In this document: in pieces, positions 1-6,278 of the stretch
Position numbering within the stretch: position 1 is the first letter of the stretch
Layout of the letters: each line of letters begins with the position of its first letter
DNA from: CAZDVK01 sp964508915
Lineage (GTDB): Bacteria; Pseudomonadota; Alphaproteobacteria; Paracaedibacterales; CAIULA01
Assembly (NCBI GenBank): GCA_964508915.1
Contig: CAZDVK010000024.1
Span: 1 to 7,675 of the forward strand
DNA: 7,675 nt
Direction of reading: 5' to 3'
Made by a program: the position numbers and the translations under genes
Notes under the pieces: model-generated
The model's input: the letters and a program-made list of their open reading frames with translations, nothing else
The model's database searches: none
What the model was told of the DNA's origin: nothing

Positions 1-20
1 CGCTCAATTGGCTTGATTTT
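1..20 (+). rRNA. rrl: 23S ribosomal RNA, 3' end only (partial)
   Basis: The first bases match the terminal helix of alphaproteobacterial 23S rRNA, whose 3' end typically reads CGCTCGATCGGCTTGAT. Here it is CGCTCAATTGGCTTGAT, followed by a T-run. The identification is strengthened by a 5S gene downstream on the same strand in the usual rRNA operon order. Only the final 20 or so bases lie in the window, and the exact mature 3' end (about 17-22) is uncertain. The match is from memory of the family, not an alignment. Confidence 0.75.
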
Positions 21-167
21 TTAACCATATTCATCAACACCCATAATAAACGCATGTAACTGCGTCACAACATAAACTCTACTCTCAATCATTCACCTCA
101 AACCTAACATAAGGTTTATCAGGTATTTTGAGACAAGAAATTGCCCAAAATAACCATAAATACTTAA
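21..167 (+). other. 23S-5S internal transcribed spacer
   Basis: This AT-rich spacer lies between the 23S tail and the 5S gene. No tRNA cloverleaf and no significant reading frame is visible. It contains a small hairpin in which AAACCT at 100-105 pairs with AGGTTT at 112-117 around a 6-base loop, plausibly a processing or structural element of the precursor rRNA. Its role is inferred from position only. Confidence 0.6.
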
Positions 168-309
168 GGGTCTGGGGTCGATTTGGTGGCTATAGCAAGG
201 GTGAAACACGCGATCCCATCCCGAACTCGGCCGTGAAACCCCTCCGCGCCTATGATACTATGACTTAAGTCATGGGAAAGTCGGTCGCCGCCAAATCTAC
301 CACAGACCC
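168..309 (+). other. Outer processing stem around 5S rRNA
   Basis: GGGTCTG at 168-174 is perfectly complementary to CAGACCC at 303-309, so the whole 5S gene sits inside a larger stem that extends helix I through a small internal loop. Such flanking stems are typical substrates of RNase III or RNase E during maturation of 5S precursors. The pairing is seen directly; the processing role is inferred. Confidence 0.5.
181..296 (+). rRNA. rrf: 5S ribosomal RNA
   Basis: This is a structural RNA of the large ribosomal subunit, about 116 nt long, the normal size. Helix I forms between ATTTGGTGGC (181-190) and GCCGCCAAAT (287-296) with one G-U pair. The universally conserved core GATCCCATCCCGAACTCGG (212-230) is present, followed by the GTGAAACC segment of loop B and helix III. 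The CTTAAG-containing helix IV loop and GGGAAAGT stretch near 264-281 are also as expected for alphaproteobacteria. It is the last recognisable gene of the rRNA operon: no tRNA gene follows before the next coding region. The exact mature ends may differ by a base or two. Confidence 0.96.
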
Positions 310-522
310 CTATATAATCTTAAATAAATACACACCCAATTAATCTCAGTAATTTCAAGCCCTGGCGTTTCTGTGCCATGTATGCTAACCAACTCCATGC
401 GTCGTCATGAACGTAGGGTGGGTGCCCTGATGAAGTTTCAGTATAGTTTTTAAAATATTGGATTAGGGAAAATACTTAAGCTATAAATATAAGAAATTTT
501 TAACACATAAAATAATTGAATC
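297..522. other. Intergenic region after the rRNA operon
   Basis: There is no reading frame or tRNA in these 226 bases. The flanks are AT-rich, but 361-430 is clearly GC-richer (39 of 70 bases are G or C by hand count). It holds short inverted repeats: TGGC...GCCA around 363-378, AGGG...CCCT around 415-428, and CTGA (427-430) pairing with TCAG (438-441) ahead of a T-run at 446-451. The last could be a weak terminator for the rRNA operon, but no strong intrinsic terminator is visible. A candidate promoter for the following gene occupies the right end. Confidence 0.5.
458..487 (+). promoter_or_regulatory. Candidate sigma-70 promoter for the S9 peptidase gene
   Basis: TTGGAT at 458-463 (3 of 6 matches to the -35 consensus) is separated by 18 bases from TATAAA at 482-487 (5 of 6 matches to the -10 consensus). 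Transcription would begin near 494, leaving about 29 bases before the start codon at 523. The surroundings are AT-rich, so chance resemblance is possible. Confidence 0.35.
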
Positions 523-2310
523 ATGATTTGTTTTTATTTTTTATTTATAATATTTTTTTCTTGGCTGGAAGTGTGTGCATCTTCTTCTAAAATGGATGAT
601 GGGTATGCGGAATTATGTAGTGGTGTTGCTGTTACCTTGGAGGCTTGCGCCGGCCGCACCTGCCCTTCTAACATAGAAGGTGTTATGGTGGGCTTAGAAT
701 CGCTGCCACCACATCTTCAAGAAAAAGCTAAAAAGTGGCTTTTCAATTTACAAGAAAATTCAAAAAGAAACTGTATGACACAGGATGGTGAACCTCTATT
801 GGTGCTTGATCCACTTAAAAACTGTTTTTATATAGGAAAAAAAGCAGAAAAGGGAGAGTGTTATTTATATTTTTGGAATGCTGCAACTTCCGCACCTGAA
901 GAACTTTGTCCTGTTCCATTTTTAACGTGTTTTAGTAAAAACAGTGGGGGACATGCATTACTGTCTGATTGTTTGTGTTCAGGAGAAGAAGATCGTTATG
1001 GAATTTTTTTAAGCGCTCTTCATTTGGAATCTAAAAGGGTGATTCCTATTTATTCAGGAAGTGAACACCGTTTGCTGAACCCCAAAATTATTGGAAATCA
1101 CGTTTATTATATTTTAGAAGAAGATGAAATTGGAACATTAAGATGTTTCGATTTAATAAGCGAAGAACATCAAGTGGCTTGGATGGATGCGGATCAAGAT
1201 TTAATAGATTACGGTATTAATTTGGGTACTGGTGAATCTTTTGTTAAATTTAGACAAGGTGGAAAAACATATGTACAACAGTTTAGGGGGAGATTTGAAG
1301 AACCAAAAGCTTTAGATTCAAACGTTGTTCATGTGATTTATGACGCTGAAACATCACAAACGCTTTTTTTCAGCATAGATCCCTTAAGGATCTTAAGGGG
1401 TACTTTTACAGGGATGGAAGCGCCTATTTTTGAATATGCATTATGCCCATCGTTTTCGTTCAATCATTCGTGGGAAGTGGAAGGTAGCAGATATCAAGTT
1501 CCAGTTTCTCTATTTTTTCCAGTTAGGCTAACTGAAAAGCCACCTTTAATTATTTTTGTTCATGGTGGGCCACACGCCTTCATTGATGACAGAGCGTTGA
1601 ATATTCATGTTGAAAAAATGGTTGAAGCTGGATTCGCTGTGGCGGCAGTGAATTATTCTGGCAGTTCTGGGTACGGTCACAAATATCGCACCTGTCCAGA
1701 TATTATGAGGGGGTTTTTTGAAACCAATTCTGTTACCACTTTTTTAAGCCGATGTGGTTTGTTTGATCCGGAAAAAGTCATTTTCCTGGGCTCAAGTCAC
1801 GGTGGTTTTTATGGTTTTTGGACTATGGCAAAATCTTGGGCAAGACGTCAATACAAGGGGGGAATTATTTCTTTATGCGGTATATCTGATTGGTCAACAC
1901 GTCATAAAGACCCATCGATATTTGCAGCCCGCCCTGAATTTAATGGTTTAAACCCAGTTGAAGATGCTGAACTTAATAAGGACATATCGCCTTTGTTTCA
2001 AATTGAAGCAGATGAAGGTGTTGCATTTCCCCCTATGTTGATTATTCATGGAAACGCCGATGATAATGTTCCCTTTGACCAGTCCACACGATTTTATAAA
2101 GAAGTCAAAAAAATGACATCATCGGTTCATGGTTTCGTTATTAAGGGTGCAGGGCATTTCTTGAGTAAGACTGTGGAGGCCCAAAATATTATTCGGCAGT
2201 TTTGCGCACGCCCTGATTCTTTAACGGATTACATATCAGAAACGGTTGCAAATATGAATACGCTAGAAGATGGAGTGTCTGATTCTGGAACGGCTGTGGC
2301 TGCCCCCTAA
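523..2310 (+). CDS. S9-family serine peptidase (prolyl oligopeptidase / acylaminoacyl-peptidase type), probably exported
   Basis: This 595-residue alpha/beta-hydrolase peptidase probably cleaves short peptides outside the cytoplasm. The catalytic domain fills roughly residues 320-565. It holds the oxyanion segment HGGPHA (347-352), the NYSGSSGYG motif characteristic of S9 enzymes, the nucleophile elbow GSSHGG (423-428, Ser425), the acid in HGNADDNVP (509-517, Asp513) and the catalytic His in GAGHF (His545). The weakly conserved N-terminal half fits the family's beta-propeller, but the blades cannot be resolved by eye. Residues 1-19 are strongly hydrophobic and end in VCA, resembling a signal peptide, but lack the usual basic n-region. 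The ATG at 523 is the first start after an in-frame TGA at 517-519, and no Shine-Dalgarno is visible. A tail of about 30 residues ending TAVAAP extends past the hydrolase core. The last 4 bases overlap the convergent rsh gene. The exact S9 subfamily is unsettled. Confidence 0.9.
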   Translation: MICFYFLFIIFFSWLEVCASSSKMDDGYAELCSGVAVTLEACAGRTCPSNIEGVMVGLESLPPHLQEKAKKWLFNLQENSKRNCMTQDGEPLLVLDPLKNCFYIGKKAEKGECYLYFWNAATSAPEELCPVPFLTCFSKNSGGHALLSDCLCSGEEDRYGIFLSALHLESKRVIPIYSGSEHRLLNPKIIGNHVYYILEEDEIGTLRCFDLISEEHQVAWMDADQDLIDYGINLGTGESFVKFRQGGKTYVQQFRGRFEEPKALDSNVVHVIYDAETSQTLFFSIDPLRILRGTFTGMEAPIFEYALCPSFSFNHSWEVEGSRYQVPVSLFFPVRLTEKPPLIIFVHGGPHAFIDDRALNIHVEKMVEAGFAVAAVNYSGSSGYGHKYRTCPDIMRGFFETNSVTTFLSRCGLFDPEKVIFLGSSHGGFYGFWTMAKSWARRQYKGGIISLCGISDWSTRHKDPSIFAARPEFNGLNPVEDAELNKDISPLFQIEADEGVAFPPMLIIHGNADDNVPFDQSTRFYKEVKKMTSSVHGFVIKGAGHFLSKTVEAQNIIRQFCARPDSLTDYISETVANMNTLEDGVSDSGTAVAAP

Positions 2311-4466
2311 ATTCGTTCCACATGCATGGTGTTGATAGTGCGAATGGCTGCCATAATAGTTTCCAGGTGGTTTGTGTCGCGCACTTCAATATCTACAAAA
2401 ATGTCCCAAAAGTCTGGTGTGCGGTTTAAAATTTTCAGGTTCATGATATTGCCACCTTGTTTACTAATGCGCGTTGTGAGGGCTGCAAGGCTTCCTGGTT
2501 TATTGACAAAGGTTACTTTCAAACGGCCCACGTGGAGTTTTGTTTCATCCCGTTCATCATTCCAATTCAAATCAATGTGACGATCGGGGTCATTATGGCT
2601 GAGCATCGTTTCACAATCATGAGTGTGAATGGTAATGCCTTTCCCTGTTGTAATCATGCCCACAATTTTATCCCCGGGTAAGGGGTGGCAGCAGCCCGCA
2701 AAGTGAATGGCCATACCGGGAATTAACCCTTGTATGCTCATATGCTGGTTTTTTTTGTTTTGATTATCTTTTGTTTTTTGGGCTTTCTTTTGGGCAATCT
2801 CTTCTTCATTTAAAAGCTTATTATGTTCCCGTCTAAAATGGTCTGGGTACACAATTGTCAAAACTTCTTGCGGGCTATGTAAGCCCTCCCCAATGGCGGC
2901 AAATAATTCCATTAGGTTTCCATAGGGGAATTTAGATAATGCCTGGGTGAAAACTTTTTCAGAAAACCCAACCCCTTCCTTGGTGCAATTTTTTTGAAGA
3001 AGCGCGCGCCCCAGTTCGGCAAACTGTTCTAATTGTTGGCTTCGAATGAATTTACGAATACGTGCCCGGGCCTTACCTGTTATGGCAAAGCGTTCCCATG
3101 TTGGTGACGGCACCTGGTTTTTGGCCGTTGATATTTCAACCTGATCACCATTGTGCAAAATGGTTCTAAGCGGAACTTGTTTGCCATTGACCCGTGCACC
3201 AACCGTATGGTCACCCACCTCTGAATGAATAGCATAGGCAAAGTCAATGGGCGTGGCCCCTTTGGGCAAGCAGATCAGTTCCCCTTTGGGGGTAAAGCAA
3301 AACACTTGATCTTGGAACATTTCAAGTTTTGTATGTTCCATAAATTCTTCTGGGCCGGATGCATGTTCTAAAATTTCTAATAGACTACGCAACCAGGCAT
3401 ATTGTCGGCCGTCATGGTTCCGCGTGCCCCGTTTGTATTCCCAATGGGCCGCCACACCCAGTTCGGCTACTTGATGCATATCTTTTGTGCGAATTTGAAT
3501 TTCAATACGATGATTCAGCGGCCCAATAATACCTGTATGGATGGATTGATAGTTGTTGGCTTTAGGTGTGCTGATATAGTCTTTGAAACGCCCAGGCACC
3601 ATAAGGTAATGGCTGTGGATTGCGCCTAAAGCTTGATAACAGTCTGGGACTGAATCTACAACAACGCGAAAAGCCATAATATCTGACAGTTGTTCAAACA
3701 TAATATTTTTTCGCTGCATTTTTCCCCAAATGGAATAAGGGGTTTTTAGGCGTCCACTGACTTGACACTGAAGATGTGACTCTTCCATGTTTCTTTTCAA
3801 ATCATCCAGAATGGTTTGAATAGAACTTTCTGACGAATCGTACAAAAATTTAAGCCGAGTTGTGATAGATTCGTGCATTTCAGGATTAAGTTCCGCAAAT
3901 GCTAAGTCTTCCAACTCGTCTTTGATTTTATGCATACCCATTCGTTCGGCAAGGGGGGCATAAATATCCATAGTTTCGCGGGCAATACGTTTGCGTTTGG
4001 CTGGGTCTTGAATAAAGTGAAGGGTGCGCATATTGTGCAACCTGTCAGCCAGTTTTACCAATAACACGCGAATGTCGCTGGACATAGCAACAACCAGCTT
4101 TCGAAAATTTTCTGCTTGGCGGGTGGCTTCTGACTGAAGCTCAAGCCGCGACAACTTGGTGACGCCATCGACTAAATGGGCGATTTCGGGACCAAAGTAA
4201 TCTTGAATTTCTTCTAATGTTGCAACGGTATCTTCAACCGTGTCATGAAGTAAGCCTGTCACAATAGACTGAATATCAAGTTTAAGATCCGTTAAAATAC
4301 CAGCGACTTCAACAGGGTGTGAAAAATAAGGGGCACCTGACGCACGCAGCTGACTGCCGTGGGCTTTTAAGGTAAACACATAGGCGCGATTCAACAAATC
4401 CTCATCAGCTGTGGGATCATAGGCTTTAAGACGTTCTACCAATTCAAACTGACGAAGCACGCACAC
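2307..4466 (-). CDS. rsh: Bifunctional (p)ppGpp synthetase/hydrolase, RelA/SpoT family
   Basis: A cytoplasmic stringent-response enzyme that makes (p)ppGpp from ATP and GDP/GTP and hydrolyses it. Of 719 residues, the N-terminal HD hydrolase keeps its Mn-site residues His50, His74-Asp75 and Asp141, plus Glu78-Asp79 of HDxxED. The synthetase has GRLKTPYSIW (238-247), catalytic Asp262, RFKD (293-296) and Glu322 in EIQIRT. RFKD is the RxKD form of bifunctional enzymes, not the ExDD of synthetase-only RelA. TGS (386-446), the conserved-cysteine domain (Cys592, Cys593, Cys618) and a C-terminal ACT domain (about 644-719) follow, so both activities look intact. A Lys/Gln/Asn-rich linker (559-575) precedes the cysteine domain. 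The first possible start is GTG at 4466, but homologues begin M-L/M-R-Q-Y-E-L-V-E-R. This favours the GTG at 4460 (717 residues), which also has AGG five bases upstream. The stop is TAG. The gene lies 60 bases downstream of the exported-protein gene on the same strand. Confidence 0.97.
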   Translation of the reverse strand: MCVLRQFELVERLKAYDPTADEDLLNRAYVFTLKAHGSQLRASGAPYFSHPVEVAGILTDLKLDIQSIVTGLLHDTVEDTVATLEEIQDYFGPEIAHLVDGVTKLSRLELQSEATRQAENFRKLVVAMSSDIRVLLVKLADRLHNMRTLHFIQDPAKRKRIARETMDIYAPLAERMGMHKIKDELEDLAFAELNPEMHESITTRLKFLYDSSESSIQTILDDLKRNMEESHLQCQVSGRLKTPYSIWGKMQRKNIMFEQLSDIMAFRVVVDSVPDCYQALGAIHSHYLMVPGRFKDYISTPKANNYQSIHTGIIGPLNHRIEIQIRTKDMHQVAELGVAAHWEYKRGTRNHDGRQYAWLRSLLEILEHASGPEEFMEHTKLEMFQDQVFCFTPKGELICLPKGATPIDFAYAIHSEVGDHTVGARVNGKQVPLRTILHNGDQVEISTAKNQVPSPTWERFAITGKARARIRKFIRSQQLEQFAELGRALLQKNCTKEGVGFSEKVFTQALSKFPYGNLMELFAAIGEGLHSPQEVLTIVYPDHFRREHNKLLNEEEIAQKKAQKTKDNQNKKNQHMSIQGLIPGMAIHFAGCCHPLPGDKIVGMITTGKGITIHTHDCETMLSHNDPDRHIDLNWNDERDETKLHVGRLKVTFVNKPGSLAALTTRISKQGGNIMNLKILNRTPDFWDIFVDIEVRDTNHLETIMAAIRTINTMHVERI

Positions 4467-4526
4467 CTAACAAAAATATAAAATTTATCTTTCCACGATA
4501 TCATGTTTAGTAACCGAATACTTCAA

Positions 4527-5216
4527 CTATTCGCTGAAACGGGTACGAACTTCTTTAATAGAAATGTTAAAAGATGACAAATTTACGCCCTCTTCATTTT
4601 GAAAAGAAACCTGAAGAGACTCAATTCCTTTTGATGGAATTGCAAGACATTTTTTACCATTGATTGAAAAAACGATATCTCCATTTGTTCCTGGAGTTTC
4701 TAATGTGTTTTCAGTCGGTGCGTGCAGTGCGCTGGAAAAAGTAAGGCATGACAAAAATAACCGCGTTTTATGCATGAAAGAAACTTGAAAAGAATCCACA
4801 GGTTTTTCCCCTGTAAAAGTATGAGCTTCCACATGATTGGTTGAAATAGCAATGGCCCTAGATAATGGTGAGATTAAGGTTGAGGAGGGGGCAGCAGGTG
4901 GCGAAAAAAGGGGATTCGCAGCCGCCGCGGCGGTGTCAGCCCCACCAACCGCAGCTAATAGTACTTTGGGTTTTGAACGATAACCAGCATCCATAGGAAC
5001 GTCAGGTGTGAAGGTTGCGGGAATTGCAGATGTTTCAACATGTGACTCTACGACAGGTGCATGGGCGGAAAGGGTTTTTTTGTCATCCGCCCCCCTCATA
5101 GATAAGTCGTCATCTGTTGCAGCAGCATAAGTGTTGTTTTCTAAAAACAGCAATGAAAGACATAGAAAAAAAACATACCTAAACATATTAAAGAAAAATT
5201 TTGTTGTGATGTGCAT
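4527..5216 (-). CDS. Unrecognised exported protein
   Basis: I do not recognise this protein. Started at the ATG at 5216 it has 229 residues. The N-terminus has the form of a Sec signal peptide: MHITTKFFF with a Lys, a hydrophobic stretch FRYVFFLCLSLLFL, then NNTYAAATDDD with likely cleavage at the AAA. The mature part begins Asp-rich, then has a low-complexity Ala/Pro/Ser section (GGADTAAAAANPLFSPPAAPSS) and ends with a segment of alternating hydrophobic residues that may be a small beta-rich domain. The frame stays open to an ATG at 5297, but 5216 is preferred because GAAAGAAAGG lies just upstream, a TATAAT box lies at 5266-5271, and the added residues would put a second hydrophobic stretch before the signal peptide. 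It stops with TAG, 60 bases before rsh. Periplasmic or surface location is inferred; function is unknown. Confidence 0.75.
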   Translation of the reverse strand: MHITTKFFFNMFRYVFFLCLSLLFLENNTYAAATDDDLSMRGADDKKTLSAHAPVVESHVETSAIPATFTPDVPMDAGYRSKPKVLLAAVGGADTAAAAANPLFSPPAAPSSTLISPLSRAIAISTNHVEAHTFTGEKPVDSFQVSFMHKTRLFLSCLTFSSALHAPTENTLETPGTNGDIVFSINGKKCLAIPSKGIESLQVSFQNEEGVNLSSFNISIKEVRTRFSE

Positions 5217-5226
5217 TGCCTTTCTT
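5217..5226 (-). promoter_or_regulatory. Ribosome binding site deciding the start of the exported protein
   Basis: On the minus strand GAAAGAAAGG(CA) directly precedes the ATG at 5216. It is purine-rich with AAGG close to the start codon. No such sequence precedes the longer ATG at 5297 or the internal ATG at 5186, so it supports the 229-residue reading. Confidence 0.45.
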
Positions 5227-5265
5227 TCAAAATAAAAATTCAAGTTATAATAAAATTTCACTAAA

Positions 5266-5271
5266 ATTATA
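5266..5271 (-). promoter_or_regulatory. Candidate -10 box for the exported protein gene
   Basis: A perfect TATAAT lies on the minus strand, placing the transcript start near 5259 and leaving an untranslated leader of about 43 bases before the ATG at 5216. No good -35 hexamer sits at 16-18 bases: TTGAAA is present, but 20 bases upstream. The stretch 5217-5310 is very AT-rich, so the match could be fortuitous. Confidence 0.35.
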
Positions 5272-5412
5272 AAAAAATAACAAGAAAATAATTTCAAAAA
5301 TTTTGTTTAAAAACTGAGATCGGAAGTAACGCTTATAAATACCCCTTACAGGGAGGGCAAAAATAATTCTTGTGAGGGGCTGAGTTAAAGAACTCGACTG
5401 CAAGCAATCATT

Positions 5413-6273
5413 TTAAATTCTAACCTTAATTCCATGAGGCCGTATAAGAAGCACAAGAACCAAAACAATTAAGCTAACAAGGGATTTCAAGGACCCCTGG
5501 ATGTAATAAGCAGCAAAAGATTCAGTGATGCCAATGGCAAGTCCTGCAATCAGTGTGCCGCCGATACCATCTAGGCCGCCCAGAATGACAATAATAAAAC
5601 ACAACAGTGTTAAATGCGACGCGCTGCTGGGGGATATATCCACAAGGGTTGCCAGTAAGCACCCAGATGTTCCAATGCATAAACCTGCAAGGCCAAAAGA
5701 AATGGCATAAATTTTTTTGTAATCAAGGCCAATAACCTGGGCACCTAAAAAATTATCAGCGCAAGCTAATACAGATTTTCCATAGCGTGTTTTATGAAAA
5801 ATATTAAATAAGACAAAAGAAAAACAAATGGAAACAACGCCTGCAAAAAACTTAGCAGCATCAATAAAAACACCCCCGATGTTGAATGCGTGATAGCTCC
5901 AGTAGGTTGTAAAATGCTGGGCATCTGTTCCAAAAATTATTTCCTGCATGCTCATCAAAATCATACCTAATGCAGCTAAAACAATGAATTGGGAGTGTTC
6001 AGGCATGCGCACGAAACGGTTCAGTAAAATAGTTTGAAGGCCATAGCAACACAAAAACATAGATATGGAAACGCAAACAAATGTGGGAATAGGACCTAAC
6101 TGAAAGGTGTTTAAAAACCATATGCCCAAAAGGCCTGCTAAAATTAACATTTGTCCATGGGCAAAGTTCACAAAACGTGTGACACCAAACACAATTGTTA
6201 AGCCCAAAGCCATGATGTCATATACCAACCCCATCAAAATGCCGTTCATTAAAGTGGTTAGAAAATTACGCAT
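5413..6273 (-). CDS. livH: Branched-chain amino acid-type ABC transporter permease, LivH family
   Basis: An inner-membrane permease subunit of a HAAT-type ABC importer, which takes up branched-chain amino acids, related amino acids, amides or urea. The 286-residue protein is hydrophobic throughout, with about eight likely membrane segments. The N-terminus carries the LivH signature: a G-x-x-Y segment, then ALGLTIVFGVTRFVNFAHGQ (22-41) with the invariant NFAHG. Near the C-terminus GGLDGIGGT (232-240), followed by a Gly-rich helix, matches the cytoplasmic loop that contacts the ATPase. It ends RPHGI, like the family's usual RPxGL/I. Length is normal for LivH (about 290-300) and below LivM. An acidic residue, Asp19, stands where the family usually has Ala in YALxALG. 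The gene starts 5 bases after the binding-protein stop, so the two are surely co-transcribed. No LivM or ATPase gene follows. The substrate cannot be told from sequence alone. Confidence 0.93.
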   Translation of the reverse strand: MRNFLTTLMNGILMGLVYDIMALGLTIVFGVTRFVNFAHGQMLILAGLLGIWFLNTFQLGPIPTFVCVSISMFLCCYGLQTILLNRFVRMPEHSQFIVLAALGMILMSMQEIIFGTDAQHFTTYWSYHAFNIGGVFIDAAKFFAGVVSICFSFVLFNIFHKTRYGKSVLACADNFLGAQVIGLDYKKIYAISFGLAGLCIGTSGCLLATLVDISPSSASHLTLLCFIIVILGGLDGIGGTLIAGLAIGITESFAAYYIQGSLKSLVSLIVLVLVLLIRPHGIKVRI

Positions 6274-6278
6274 ATTTT

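Noticed and set aside
158..480. Repeated 11-mer AAATACTTAAG at 158-168 and 470-480 as a direct repeat pair
   Set aside because: It is short, AT-rich and contains the palindrome CTTAAG. Two copies in this base composition can arise by chance, and nothing mobile lies between them except the 5S gene.
310..522. tRNA gene after the 5S rRNA, as in many alphaproteobacterial rRNA operons
   Set aside because: No T-psi-C or anticodon arm pattern and no 7-bp acceptor stem could be found.
2326..3629. Plus-strand open frames inside rsh (2326-2580, 2457-2681, 3402-3629)
   Set aside because: They are antisense to a well-conserved enzyme gene, have no recognisable product and are explained by its codon use.
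4515..4533. Inverted repeat CGAATA...TATTCG at the end of the exported-protein gene as a terminator
   Set aside because: The stem has six mostly AT pairs and no T-run follows on the minus strand, so it would not act as an intrinsic terminator.
5217..5297. N-terminal extension of the exported protein to the ATG at 5297
   Set aside because: The added 27 residues come from a very AT-rich stretch with a promoter-like TATAAT, have no ribosome site, and would bury the signal peptide behind a second hydrophobic segment.
5382..5395. Hairpin GAGTT-AAAG-AACTC downstream of the LivH gene as a terminator
   Set aside because: The stem is short and on the minus strand it is followed by a C-rich sequence, not a T-run.
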